Assembly (NCBI RefSeq): GCF_019492185.1
Contig: NZ_JAICCF010000001.1
Coordinates: forward strand, 62,001-126,000
DNA length: 64,000 bases
From: Chitinophaga rhizophila
GTDB taxonomy: Bacteria; Bacteroidota; Bacteroidia; Chitinophagales; Chitinophagaceae
Direction of reading: 5' to 3'
The notes beneath the pieces are model-generated. The model ran no database searches. It was given only the letters and a program-made list of their open reading frames with translations, and was not told the origin of the DNA. The number at the start of each line of letters is the position of its first letter. Position 1 is the stretch's first letter. Positions 32,787 through 41,863 of the stretch are shown one piece after another. The translations under genes and the position numbers were made by a program.

Positions 32787-34599
32787 AGTGTTCTTTTAAC
32801 GGCAGGCAAACCACAATGCGGGTACCGGCACCAACGCTGCCGGTGATACGTAAGGAGCCGCCATTCTTTTCGGTCATTGCTTTTACCAGCCATAAACCCA
32901 GGCCGGTGCTTTTGGTTCCGGTAGTATCGTGTTGTATTCTTTTTGTATCTCTTTTATGAATAGCCTGGATAATCTTTTCGTCCATACCTATGCCGGTGTC
33001 CTGTACAGCGATCTCACAGCGACTATCCACGATATGTCCTGTAATGGTAATGGATCCGTTGGCGTGCGTATATTTAATAGCGTTATCGATGAGGTTACGG
33101 AAGATAATCTTGATGGTATTCATATCTCCGTAGAAATAAAGTCCTTTTGGCACTTCATTATTGATGGCGATGCGCTTCAAGGCGGCACCGGCATTGAAGT
33201 CATAGGCTACCTGTGCCACTATCATACTGGCGTCATGTTGCGCTGCCTGCAGACTGAGCTGCCCTGTTTGTCCGAGGGACCAGTATAGCAGGTTATTCAG
33301 TAGTGCATAGGTATTATCAGAGATCTTTTCAATGTTTTCAGACAATGCAGTGGCTTCCCGGATCTTATTACGCGACAGCGCATCTTTCAGATAAGAGAGG
33401 TTTATTTTCAGGTGATGAACCGGAGAGCGGAGGTCGTGGGCCACAATAGAGAACAGCTGGTCTTTTGTTTCGTTCAGCAGTTCAAGTTTATCTTTCTGCT
33501 CAGCAATAATGCGCTTCTGCCTGTTGGTTTGCCGGTAGGCAAAGTAAATCAGTCCGGCGCAGGACAGGAAGAACAGCGACAGGACGAAGAAAGTATTACG
33601 TTGCCATTGCCTTCGTTTAGATTCGGCGGCCCGCAATTTATTCTCCTGTTGCAGTAATTGCATCTTTAATTCCTGCTGCTGGATGGCAATCTTCTTTTCC
33701 TGCTGTGCCAGTTCCCATATCTTATCCCTGTTGGCAATCTGCGCTTCCACATCCTCGTATTCTTTGCGGTATGCCAGGGCTTCTTTCAGGCGCCCTCTGC
33801 GCTCTTCCACGATGGCCATATTCAGGTATACCTTGCTGCGGATCTTCAGATCGCTGGCTTTCCTGGCCAGTGAGAGCGCGCGTTGCAGATAGTTCCACTC
33901 CTGCGGATACCTGAACTGCTGGTCGTACAACAAGGCAATATTAAGGTAAGAGTTCACGAGGGCAGTAGTGTCTTTCAGTGCAGCGGCAATGTCAATACTG
34001 TTGCTGAAGTTCTGCTCGGCCTCCTCAAGGCGCTCAAGGTGCAGCAGGCATACGCCGGTATTGTTCAATATCTTACGGGCAACTGCAGGGTCATAGAAGT
34101 GAAAGTACTTTCTTTTGACCAGATGAAGGTATTCCAGCGACTTGTTAAACTGGCCCTGTTCCAGGTAGATCTCTGCAATGTTAGGATAGATGTTAGCCTG
34201 TATATTGCTATCGAGAGAGGGTATAGCTACAAGCTTCAGGTATTCCGATAATGCTTCTTTATAAAAATCTTTAAAGTACAGGATTTTGGCTTTCAGGAAG
34301 CGGGTGGTAAGCAGGCGGGGTACAATGGCAGTACTGTCAGTGATAGCGGTAATGGTGGCTGCGTATTTAAAGCCATCGTCCAGGTTACCGCTATCTATAA
34401 AAGCAACGTGGCATTGATGGAAATACCGGGATACGACACTGTCCTGCCCTGCCGGCAGCTGAGCGCAGGTATGACACTGCTGCGCTATCAGCTGGCGGAT
34501 GGCAGGCGGCAAATTAATTTTCTGTGCAGCCGCTTTGTTGGCGAAGCTGGTACAGCAAAACAATAAGATGGCAAGTTTGCAACACAGGTTTCTTAACAT
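32752..34599 (-). CDS. TPR-containing membrane histidine kinase
   Basis: A 615-residue sensor kinase. A signal peptide (ending in NKAAAQ) and a periplasmic TPR array (about 60-330) precede a coiled coil, one membrane helix (FFVLSLFFLSCAGLIYFAY), the H-box SIVAHDLRSPVHHLK near residue 388, the N-box NLIDNAIKYTH and the G-box GTKSTGLGLWLVKAM. Bacteroidota TPR kinases of this build pair with LytTR regulators, as here. The 34605-35075 gene lies 5 bp upstream and may be in the same transcript. Confidence 0.93.
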   Translation of the reverse strand: MLRNLCCKLAILLFCCTSFANKAAAQKINLPPAIRQLIAQQCHTCAQLPAGQDSVVSRYFHQCHVAFIDSGNLDDGFKYAATITAITDSTAIVPRLLTTRFLKAKILYFKDFYKEALSEYLKLVAIPSLDSNIQANIYPNIAEIYLEQGQFNKSLEYLHLVKRKYFHFYDPAVARKILNNTGVCLLHLERLEEAEQNFSNSIDIAAALKDTTALVNSYLNIALLYDQQFRYPQEWNYLQRALSLARKASDLKIRSKVYLNMAIVEERRGRLKEALAYRKEYEDVEAQIANRDKIWELAQQEKKIAIQQQELKMQLLQQENKLRAAESKRRQWQRNTFFVLSLFFLSCAGLIYFAYRQTNRQKRIIAEQKDKLELLNETKDQLFSIVAHDLRSPVHHLKINLSYLKDALSRNKIREATALSENIEKISDNTYALLNNLLYWSLGQTGQLSLQAAQHDASMIVAQVAYDFNAGAALKRIAINNEVPKGLYFYGDMNTIKIIFRNLIDNAIKYTHANGSITITGHIVDSRCEIAVQDTGIGMDEKIIQAIHKRDTKRIQHDTTGTKSTGLGLWLVKAMTEKNGGSLRITGSVGAGTRIVVCLPLKEHYDATESADPGR

Positions 34600-34604
34600 G
34601 GCGA

Positions 34605-35075
34605 TCAGGTCTTCTCCACACTGGTAACGGTACCGTGCGTCGTTTCAGGATCGTCAATGATATAACGCACACGGATAGCCGGTAACTCACGACCTTCTAC
34701 AAAATAGCGGAAGCTGATCTCCCACAGAGAGTAGGCGTAAATTTCAGGTTTGATTTCCGGCGTGTCGTAAATGATGTTGATCTCACGTACTTCGATCGGA
34801 CCGTTTTCAATGTCAACAATACCCGCCTGTGAAATGTCCTCGTCCAGGTGCAGGTTACGGGCATGATCGGGCAGGTACAGGTGCATCCTGACATCATAGC
34901 AGTCGTAGAAGTCTGCAGACTTACGTAATGACACCAGGGGTGACATAGTTGTAAATTGTTCCATAATACCTGAAGCAAGTAGTCTTATGCTTTGGGTTTT
35001 GATTGTGGCCTGGGAAGGCGGCGTAACTTCAATGATACCGGGCGCTTTGCCGGTTACAGTGCGTCGTGTGTCCAA
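34605..35075 (-). CDS. Hypothetical protein upstream of the two-component system, 156 residues
   Basis: A soluble protein with a helical segment (IKTQSIRLLASGIMEQFTTM) and a beta-rich core (YDVRMHLYLPDHARNL, INIIYDTPEIKPEIYAYSLWEISFRYFVEGRELP). There is no signal peptide, and no known family is recognised. Only 5 bp separate it from the histidine kinase gene on the same strand, so co-expression is likely. It could be an accessory or ligand-binding protein of that system (inference). Confidence 0.65.
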   Translation of the reverse strand: MDTRRTVTGKAPGIIEVTPPSQATIKTQSIRLLASGIMEQFTTMSPLVSLRKSADFYDCYDVRMHLYLPDHARNLHLDEDISQAGIVDIENGPIEVREINIIYDTPEIKPEIYAYSLWEISFRYFVEGRELPAIRVRYIIDDPETTHGTVTSVEKT

Positions 35076-35165
35076 GGGATAAGGGTTTAGGTACCAAATA
35101 TAAATAAATTATCATAATGAGAGCTGGCAAAGATTTTGTGCTTCACCAGCATATACAATATACAT

Positions 35166-36092
35166 ATGGCTTTTATAGATTATTACCAGATACTTGGAGT
35201 AGATAAAAAAGCCTCCGCAGATGACATTAAGAAGGCATACCGGAAGTTGGCCAGGAAGCATCATCCTGACATGAATCCCAATGATAAGGAGGCAAACATT
35301 AAGTTTCAGCAGATCAATGAAGCAAATGAAGTGTTAAGTGATCCTGAAAAGCGTAAGAAATATGACGCTTACGGAGAGCATTGGCAGCACGCAGACCAGT
35401 ACGAACAGGCGAAACAACAGCGTGGTAACGCCGGTTACGGCGGACAAGGGTTTGAGGGTTTCGGCGGACAAGGGTTTGGCGGACAGGATTTTGGAGGCGA
35501 CTTCTCAGAAGGCCAGTTCTCTGATTTCTTTGAGTCTCTCTTCGGTAACCGGGGCGGCGGCGGAGGCAGGAGCCGTAAATTCCGGGGCCAGGACTACAAT
35601 GCAGAATTGCACGTCGGTTTGCGGGAGGCGTATACTACGCATCAGCATACCCTGAACGTGAATGGTAAGCAGGTCAGAATTACGGTACCCGCAGGTATTG
35701 CTAATGGACAGGTCATTAAGCTGAAAGGACACGGCGCACCCGGTGGCAACGGAGGTCCGAACGGAGACCTGTATATCACTTTTGTTATAGCAGATGATCC
35801 GGCATTTAAGAGAGTGGACAATGACGTGTACATGACTGTAGAACTGGACCTGTATACGGCCATTCTGGGCGGAGATATTACGATAGATACGCTGAGCGGA
35901 AAAGTAAAACTGAAGGTGAAACCGGAAACGCAGAATGGTACGAAAGTGAGGCTGAAAGGCAAGGGCTTTCCTGTATACAAACAGGATGGCGCATTCGGAG
36001 ATCTGATTATCACCTATTCTATCCTGCTGCCGACCAATCTGACGGAAGCACAGAAGTCGTTATTCAGGCAGCTGGCTCAATCATCAAATTAA
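35166..36092 (+). CDS. cbpA: CbpA-type DnaJ-family co-chaperone
   Basis: A 308-residue class II J-protein. The J domain (2-70) has the HPD motif in [11 protein letters not shown] Gly/Phe-rich linker with repeated GGQGF units (about 95-130) and two beta-sandwich C-terminal domains (from about 145) follow, with no CxxCxGxG zinc finger. It stimulates a DnaK-type Hsp70. The start at 35166 ([11 protein letters not shown]) is where J domains begin; an in-frame ATG at 35136 is less likely. The modulator gene cbpM follows 10 bp later. Confidence 0.92.
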   Translation: MAFIDYYQILGVDKKASADDIKKAYRKLARKHHPDMNPNDKEANIKFQQINEANEVLSDPEKRKKYDAYGEHWQHADQYEQAKQQRGNAGYGGQGFEGFGGQGFGGQDFGGDFSEGQFSDFFESLFGNRGGGGGRSRKFRGQDYNAELHVGLREAYTTHQHTLNVNGKQVRITVPAGIANGQVIKLKGHGAPGGNGGPNGDLYITFVIADDPAFKRVDNDVYMTVELDLYTAILGGDITIDTLSGKVKLKVKPETQNGTKVRLKGKGFPVYKQDGAFGDLIITYSILLPTNLTEAQKSLFRQLAQSSN

Positions 36093-36102
36093 ACTATTCG
36101 TT

Positions 36103-36396
36103 ATGCAGGCGACATTGATAGCTATACAGCAATATTGCAGTGTTCATGAAATAGAATCTAATTTTGTAGACTCACTGGCCGACGAAGGACTGATAGCCAT
36201 TACCGTTGTAGAAGGTAACAGCTTCGTGTCGGAAGAGCAACTACAGGATCTGGAACTGTATACCCGCTGGTACCATGAAATGGGTGTTAACACAGCCGGT
36301 ATTGATGTGATCAGGCACCTCCTGGACAGGATCAGGCATATGCAGATGGAGATCAGCCACCTGCGGGCACGCCTTCATTTGTATGAAGGCCTGTAA
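36103..36396 (+). CDS. cbpM: CbpM-like chaperone modulator
   Basis: A 97-residue MerR-like helical protein: IAIQQYCSVHEIESNFVDSLADEGLI at the N-terminus and a C-terminal coiled coil (LLDRIRHMQMEISHLRARLHLYE). CbpM binds the J domain of CbpA and inhibits it. Its position 10 bp after cbpA strongly supports the call. Confidence 0.85.
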   Translation: MQATLIAIQQYCSVHEIESNFVDSLADEGLIAITVVEGNSFVSEEQLQDLELYTRWYHEMGVNTAGIDVIRHLLDRIRHMQMEISHLRARLHLYEGL

Positions 36397-36448
36397 TACC
36401 AGTTGAACAGGCCTGATTATTGTATTCTGCAAACAAAAGATCATCAGT

Positions 36449-36568
36449 ATGAATAAGTTTTTCAGAGCTATTATTGCCTTTTGGGGCGCAAAGAAATTTG
36501 GCGGTGGCTGCCTGGGTTCCATTGTGGTGTTTATCATTATCTATTGGGCATTGGGTCAATGCAATTAA
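36449..36568 (+). CDS. Small membrane protein, 39 residues
   Basis: A short frame from ATG 36449 to TAA 36566-36568. An amphipathic basic N-terminus (MNKFFRAIIAFWGAKKFGGG) precedes a single membrane helix (CLGSIVVFIIIYWALGQC). It follows cbpM by 52 bp and ends just before a large hairpin, so it is probably the third gene of the cbpAM transcript. No family is known to me. Confidence 0.5.
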   Translation: MNKFFRAIIAFWGAKKFGGGCLGSIVVFIIIYWALGQCN

Positions 36569-36571
36569 TTG

Positions 36572-36637
36572 ATCAGGAATTAAGAATTAAGCATCAGTCA
36601 ACCTGAAGATGGAACTGCTTAATACTTAATTCCTGAT
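36572..36637. repeat. Long imperfect palindrome between convergent genes
   Basis: Arms ATCAGGAATTAAG (36572-36584) and CTTAATTCCTGAT (36625-36637) continue inward, after one A-A mismatch, as ATTAAGCA (36586-36593) and TGCTTAAT (36616-36623). This gives a 22-position stem. It can end transcription from both sides. Part of it (TTCCTGATTCC) recurs in the hairpin at 52577-52628. Confidence 0.65.
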
Positions 36638-36648
36638 TCCTCCTTTAT

Positions 36649-37926
36649 CTACGGCTTTGGCGCGGCATAACTTACACGCCATACCCGGTTGGTCCGGTCG
36701 TCTGTAATAAACATCGCGCCCGTCTGAGATACAGTAATACCTACTGGTCTTCCCCGCACAACACCTTTCACACTATCCTGCACAAACCCCGTCAGAAAGT
36801 CTTCCTGCGGTCCGGCAGGTTTTCCATTCTTAAAAGGAACAAAGATCACTTTATAGCCAGATACCGGCTTGCGGTTCCATGAACCATGCTGGGTAATAAA
36901 CGCCCCGTTCCTGTACTTCTCCGGAAAACCGTTACGTGTGTAAAACACGAGTCCTAAAGAGGCGGTATGTGCATCCAGGGCTACGTCAGGAACGATGGCA
37001 CTTTCAATAAGTCCCTTAGGAGCGTCAGGCACTCTGGGATCAGGGTGTTGGCCGAAGTAACTGTAAGGCCATCCGTAGAAACCTCCTTCTTTCACACTCG
37101 TGATATAATCAGGTACAAGGTCATTACCTAACTTATCGCGCTCGTTCACAGCTACCCACAGCGTATTGGTACCCGGAGCCCAGTCCATCCCTACAGGATT
37201 TCGTAGTCCGGAGGCATATACTTTCATATGGCTGCCATCGGTGTTCATCTCCAGGATACTGGCTTTATTTACTTCCTTATCCATTCCTTTTTCTCCATGG
37301 TCTGTACCACAGCCTACGGCGATGTAGAGCTTAGACCGGTCCTTGTTGGTAATGATATTTCTGGTCCAGTGCTGATTCACTTTTCCGGCCGGCAGATCAG
37401 CTACCTTCTCTCCCGCTGTACTAATACTGGTAGCTCCTTCAATATACCTGAAGCGTAGCAGCCCGTCAGTATTAGCCACATAAAAGCTATCGCCTGTCAG
37501 CAACATGCCGAACGGCTGATTCAGTCCTTTCAGGAATACCGTTTTTGTCTCGGGGATACCGTCGTGATCTGCATCGCGCAATAGTGTGATTCTGTCAGCG
37601 CTCTTTTTCATACTATTGGACCGGGTAGCCCCGACAATAGCAGCACCTATCTTTTTGAAGAACTTATAATGGGAATTAGATTCTGCTACCAGCAGGTCGC
37701 CGTTAGGCAGTTCGTATAGCCATCTGGGATTCTGTAGACCCTCGGCATATGGAGTTACCATAAAGCCTTCCGGCGCTACAGGCTTTTCATTGTCCTTCCA
37801 GCCTTTGACGTTGCTGTATTTCATGTAAGACTTTGTAGCGTGGGGCGGGGGCAATTCGGGGCCTTTTTCCTGCGCATACAGAGAGCAGGAAGCTCCCAGC
37901 AGAGAGAAGAAGAGGAATATTCTCAT
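36649..37926 (-). CDS. PQQ-type soluble sugar dehydrogenase (sorbosone dehydrogenase-like)
   Basis: A 425-residue secreted beta-propeller. The signal peptide MRIFLFFSLLGASCSLYAQ supports the start at 37926; the in-frame ATG at 37962 would add 12 residues before it. Family blocks are EGLQNPRWLYELPNGDLLVAE, YASGLRNPVGMDWAPG, GWPYSYFGQ and ITQHGSWNRKPVSGYKV. Homologues oxidise aldoses or sorbosone with pyrroloquinoline quinone in the periplasm; whether this one binds PQQ is unproven. It lies downstream of the SGNH hydrolase on the same strand, separated by an inverted repeat. Confidence 0.85.
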   Translation of the reverse strand: MRIFLFFSLLGASCSLYAQEKGPELPPPHATKSYMKYSNVKGWKDNEKPVAPEGFMVTPYAEGLQNPRWLYELPNGDLLVAESNSHYKFFKKIGAAIVGATRSNSMKKSADRITLLRDADHDGIPETKTVFLKGLNQPFGMLLTGDSFYVANTDGLLRFRYIEGATSISTAGEKVADLPAGKVNQHWTRNIITNKDRSKLYIAVGCGTDHGEKGMDKEVNKASILEMNTDGSHMKVYASGLRNPVGMDWAPGTNTLWVAVNERDKLGNDLVPDYITSVKEGGFYGWPYSYFGQHPDPRVPDAPKGLIESAIVPDVALDAHTASLGLVFYTRNGFPEKYRNGAFITQHGSWNRKPVSGYKVIFVPFKNGKPAGPQEDFLTGFVQDSVKGVVRGRPVGITVSQTGAMFITDDRTNRVWRVSYAAPKP

Positions 37927-37980
37927 AACAATGACGTGTTTGCCGAAGGAAGAGCAAAACACATACCGGGAGGTGATCAG

Positions 37981-38039
37981 GCATCAGGAGTGGTATATTA
38001 CAGCGTCGGTGGTCGCACAATAACAGCCACTCCTGATGC
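37981..38039. repeat. Inverted repeat between SGNH hydrolase and sugar dehydrogenase genes
   Basis: Perfect 13-bp arms GCATCAGGAGTGG (37981-37993) and CCACTCCTGATGC (38027-38039) enclose 33 nt. There is no T-run on either side, so it may be an RNA processing, attenuation or binding element rather than a simple terminator. Confidence 0.5.
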
Positions 38040-38046
38040 CTGCTGC

Positions 38047-38697
38047 TTAATTAATAATCTCCTTCTCAATGGCATTTCTCCATATTGCATACCCTTTGTC
38101 GTTCATATGCAGCATATCAGATACGAACAGCTCTTTTCTGGGCTTTCCGTCCTTATCCAGCATCAGGGAAAAGACATCGATGAACTTGATATGCTTTTCA
38201 TGAGCGATGTAATCACGGATCAATGCATTGGCCGCTTTTGCAACGGGTATGTACTGCTCACGGCTGGGACTGGGTTTGATCGATATGTAGACAATTGGCG
38301 TAGTGGGCAGTTTACTTCTGATGAGTGTATACAGATTTTTAAACCGGTTAAAAACGGTATCTGCGGTCACGCCTCGTTCTACCAGATCGTTTTCTCCTAC
38401 ATATAGTACAATCTCACGTGGTTTATAAGGGAATATGATATCGTTCGCATAGTGAATGATATCATTGGTTACTGCGCCGCCTATACCTCGGTTCATTGCG
38501 GCCCGGGAGGCGAAGGTACGTTCCAGGTCTTCCCACTTACGGATAGAAGAGCTGCCGGTAAACAGAACAGGATTGGCGGGCGGCGTGTACATCTTATCAT
38601 ATTTCAGAATAGTAGTCACATCATCCTGGAAGCGCTGTGCGCAGGCTGTCAGACAAACCATCAGAGACAGTGCGCAGAAAGTTACTAGTTTTGTCAT
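38047..38697 (-). CDS. SGNH/GDSL-type hydrolase lipoprotein
   Basis: A 216-residue lipoprotein (LMVCLTAC lipobox). The SGNH catalytic blocks are present: nucleophile Ser in LFTGSSSIRKW, Gly in GIGGAVTNDI, Asn in VGENDLVERG, and the Asp-x-x-His pair in VSDMLHMND. Family members are esterases, often deacetylating glycans. The gene lies 27 bp after alkB on the same strand. Confidence 0.88.
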   Translation of the reverse strand: MTKLVTFCALSLMVCLTACAQRFQDDVTTILKYDKMYTPPANPVLFTGSSSIRKWEDLERTFASRAAMNRGIGGAVTNDIIHYANDIIFPYKPREIVLYVGENDLVERGVTADTVFNRFKNLYTLIRSKLPTTPIVYISIKPSPSREQYIPVAKAANALIRDYIAHEKHIKFIDVFSLMLDKDGKPRKELFVSDMLHMNDKGYAIWRNAIEKEIIN

Positions 38698-38724
38698 AAA
38701 TATGGTGCTGGTTAAAAGTAATGA

Positions 38725-39237
38725 TTATTTAATGGATCTGAAGGTGAGGCTCATCCTTCCGTTACCGGTAGCTGCCGCAGGCACTGCATGCAACCATTCC
38801 TGCTGCACCGCCTGAGTCATATAAATCAGGGAGCCGTTATACAACGGGAAATCAACCACTTCCGACGGACGGGCAATGTTCTTAAACCGGAGCAGCCTCG
38901 TTTCACCGACTGATACAATTGCAATACCCGTGCCTTCATGCAGAATATCCGTCTGATCTGCATGATATCCCATCTTTGCTTTCCCGTCAGGATAGTAGTT
39001 GATCAGGCAATTATTGGGTGTATAACCTATTGTTTCAGAGATGGCGCTGACAATCTCCTGCAATACAGGCGTAAATGCCTGGAATGGGTAACTTATCTGA
39101 GAATAGTTATACGCCACTCCGAAACTGGCGGTCTTCCGCGCAGTCATCCTTTCATCCCATAAGGTATTATCTTTCAGTGAACTAAATAAAAGATCCGGAT
39201 CGGGTATAAACTGCTCTATGAACGTAATTCCTTCCAT
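38725..39237 (-). CDS. alkB: AlkB-type 2-oxoglutarate/Fe(II) dioxygenase
   Basis: A 170-residue double-stranded beta-helix enzyme. Iron ligands are His92 and Asp94 (GYHADQTD) and His150 (EWLHAV). The 2-oxoglutarate-binding arginines are Arg161 and Arg167 (RMSLTFR). It oxidatively removes alkyl groups from bases of DNA or RNA. The AlkC-like gene at 43906 is a second alkylation-repair function in the window. It is divergent from the NDH-2 gene. Confidence 0.85.
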   Translation of the reverse strand: MEGITFIEQFIPDPDLLFSSLKDNTLWDERMTARKTASFGVAYNYSQISYPFQAFTPVLQEIVSAISETIGYTPNNCLINYYPDGKAKMGYHADQTDILHEGTGIAIVSVGETRLLRFKNIARPSEVVDFPLYNGSLIYMTQAVQQEWLHAVPAAATGNGRMSLTFRSIK

Positions 39238-39350
39238 ATGCCGGTAAATTTAGACAATCCATTCCTGATAGCATATCAATATTCACCTGGTAATGATATA
39301 TGTTAGGACTCATGTAAGCTAGATTGTCTATATTTACAAACCAGGAAATT

Positions 39351-40706
39351 ATGTTTACAATGGAAAGCTCAGAAACAAAAGGACAAGCAATTAAGGTAGT
39401 GATCATTGGCGGAGGATTTGCAGGTATCAATCTGGCAAGGAAATTACAGCGTGACAAGCGTTTTCGGATCACATTAGTAGACAAGAATAATTATAATTAC
39501 TTCCCGCCCCTGATTTATCAGCTGGCGACCGGCTTCCTGGAAACATCCAGTATCTGTTACCCATTCCGTAAGCTGTTCAGAGACAAGCCTAATCTTAACT
39601 TTCACATGGGCGAATTTCAGCGGGTTGATCCTGTGACCCGTTCTGTCTTCCTGAATAACGGCGAACTTCAGTATGACTACCTGGTTTTCGCAACCGGCAC
39701 TGAGACCAATTACTTTGGCAATGAAAATATAAAGAAGGACGCCATTCCGATGAAAACTGTGAATGACGCCCTGGAAATGCGTAACAGGCTGCTTAAAAGG
39801 CTGGAAGTCGCTTCTATTACCAAAGATCCCATCGAGAGAAAGAAACTGACCACCGTAGTGATCGCCGGCGGCGGCCCTACAGGGGTGGAAGTATCCGGGA
39901 TGCTGGCAGAATTGAGGAAGTATGTTATCAGAAAAGATTACCCCGAACTGGAAGGTCAGGGCGGCGAAATATACCTGGTAAATGGAGGGGAAAGTCTGCT
40001 GGAACCGATGAGCCCCAAATCGCAGAAACATACCTTTGACGCTTTACGCCGACTGGGCGTGAAGATTAAACTAAAGACCAGGGTAAAGGATTTTGTTGAT
40101 GACCAGGTCATTCTTAATAACGGCGAAACTATCCAGACAAAAACACTTATCTGGGCTGCCGGCGTAACGGCCAGTCTGCATGAAGGTATACCTATTGCCA
40201 GCACCGGCCCGGGCAGACGTATGATGACGGATGCATTTAACAGGGTGATCGGTGTAGACGACATTTATGCTATAGGCGATACCTGCCTTACCAAAACAGA
40301 TAAGAACTTCCCTGAAGGTCATCCCCAACTGGCACAGGTCGCCCTGCAACAGGGCCGTAATCTGGCTAAAAACTTCTCTCTGATGGTAGATGATAAACCG
40401 CTGCGCCCGTTCAGTTATGTAGACAGAGGTAGTATGGCTATCATAGGTCGTAATAACGCAGTAGCAGATATACCATCGCCTAAACTGCACTTTAACGGCT
40501 TCATTGCCTGGGTAATGTGGTTATTTATACATGTGATGGCATTGATCAACTACCGCAATAAGCTGAAGACGATATACAACTGGACCGTCGCTTATTTCAC
40601 CAGGGATCAGGCATTACGTATGATTATCAAGCCGATTCTGCGGCAACCAGATGTAAAGCCTGAACCGAAGGCTGTGGAACCAGTAGCGGTTAAATCTTCA
40701 ACCTGA
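39351..40706 (+). CDS. ndh: Type II NADH:quinone oxidoreductase (NDH-2)
   Basis: A 451-residue flavoprotein with two Rossmann motifs: VVIIGGGFAGINLARKL (FAD) and TVVIAGGGPTGVEVSGMLAEL (NADH). Between and after them are FATGTETNYFG and DDIYAIGDTCL. A C-terminal membrane-anchoring region (FNGFIAWVMWLFIHVMALINYRNKL) is typical of NDH-2. It passes electrons from NADH to menaquinone without proton pumping. The start at 39351 follows an AGGAAA ribosome-binding stretch; ATG 39360 is an alternative. Its 3' end overlaps the convergent gene by 17 bp. Confidence 0.9.
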   Translation: MFTMESSETKGQAIKVVIIGGGFAGINLARKLQRDKRFRITLVDKNNYNYFPPLIYQLATGFLETSSICYPFRKLFRDKPNLNFHMGEFQRVDPVTRSVFLNNGELQYDYLVFATGTETNYFGNENIKKDAIPMKTVNDALEMRNRLLKRLEVASITKDPIERKKLTTVVIAGGGPTGVEVSGMLAELRKYVIRKDYPELEGQGGEIYLVNGGESLLEPMSPKSQKHTFDALRRLGVKIKLKTRVKDFVDDQVILNNGETIQTKTLIWAAGVTASLHEGIPIASTGPGRRMMTDAFNRVIGVDDIYAIGDTCLTKTDKNFPEGHPQLAQVALQQGRNLAKNFSLMVDDKPLRPFSYVDRGSMAIIGRNNAVADIPSPKLHFNGFIAWVMWLFIHVMALINYRNKLKTIYNWTVAYFTRDQALRMIIKPILRQPDVKPEPKAVEPVAVKSST

Positions 40707-41862
40707 CCTTTTTCTTCTCCATCCAACCGACCAGGAATATAACCAGGAAAGCTATAGCGATCGACCTGATCAGACCGGGCATGCCTTCACTCAGCCATGC
40801 CGGAAACTGAATACCCAGTAACATAAGCAATGAGTACAAAAGGTATGGAATAAGGTAACAGGTCAATGTGCTGGTGCCCGCAGGCCGTATCGCTTTGAAC
40901 CAGTGCATCTTGCCCAGGATATCTACCAGCCATATCATCGTTACAAATACCAGTATACTGATTCCCGAACAGATCAGTACCCAGGCCGGTGTAGAGCGTA
41001 TTTTGGATATGCCTTCGGTATAAGGCCGCAATACAAACCCCGCTACAATAGCCAGGACACCCAGACCAATAAACACCGGCAGTACCATTGATAATTTGCC
41101 TTTCCTGTCCATCAGCGTGTACAGGGAAGAGACCACCGCACCTGCCATAATCAGGGATACGGAAGAACCATCATTTATAAGCGGAATACTGATATCCAGC
41201 AACCGGGCATGCGTAAGTATATTAATCAGCAGAAAAACGGCCAGAATGAGCGTTATTCCGGTAAAATTGCCCTTCACCAGGAGGTACAACATCGCTGTTA
41301 CCAGGTAAGCCCATCCTATAATACCCAGAATACCCCACCACGATGGCTGCATCCAATGCGGATCTTCAGGAGTTCCCCCTTTGTACAGGGCGGCCAGCGC
41401 CCCTAACAGCAAGATACCTGTTCCTATGAGGGTATACTTCTTACCGGCTTTCATCTCCGTGGGGTAATCCAGCCATACCAGGAAAAATCCGATGGTAATA
41501 AGCAGTTCCCATAACGCATATGGTAATGGCGCAGCGGCGCTATACCCTTCCAGGTTCACATGAAAGAATCCCATCACGATCAGTGCGAGTGAGCGTACCA
41601 GGATATGAGCGGCTATACTGGTAAAGGAATCATTCCTGGTAATGCGTTTGCCGATGGCAAATGGAATGGATAAACCGACAATAAACAAAAAAGCAGGAAA
41701 TACGGTATCTGCGAAGCCCATACCATCGTCTTCAGCTTTCACATGGTCAATCCAGCCGGGAATGTTTTTCACTCCGCTTACGTCATTGACAAATATCATG
41801 GTGAGCATGGTCAGGGCACGGAAGGCATCTATGGATAACAGGCGTTGGGATGATTTTAGCAT
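40690..41862 (-). CDS. DUF5009 / heparan-alpha-glucosaminide N-acetyltransferase-like membrane protein
   Basis: A 390-residue protein with about ten membrane helices. The N-terminal RLLSIDAFRALTMLTMIFVND and GFADTVFPAFLFIVGLSIPFAIG are hallmarks of the HGSNAT/DUF5009 family, proposed to acetylate sugars across the membrane. The start at 41862 (MLKSSQR) lies 1 nt after the trehalase stop; an upstream ATG at 41889 would overlap trehalase. It is probably co-transcribed with trehalase, which suggests a glycan substrate, though none is known. Confidence 0.85.
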   Translation of the reverse strand: MLKSSQRLLSIDAFRALTMLTMIFVNDVSGVKNIPGWIDHVKAEDDGMGFADTVFPAFLFIVGLSIPFAIGKRITRNDSFTSIAAHILVRSLALIVMGFFHVNLEGYSAAAPLPYALWELLITIGFFLVWLDYPTEMKAGKKYTLIGTGILLLGALAALYKGGTPEDPHWMQPSWWGILGIIGWAYLVTAMLYLLVKGNFTGITLILAVFLLINILTHARLLDISIPLINDGSSVSLIMAGAVVSSLYTLMDRKGKLSMVLPVFIGLGVLAIVAGFVLRPYTEGISKIRSTPAWVLICSGISILVFVTMIWLVDILGKMHWFKAIRPAGTSTLTCYLIPYLLYSLLMLLGIQFPAWLSEGMPGLIRSIAIAFLVIFLVGWMEKKKVRLKI

Positions 41863-41863
41863 G

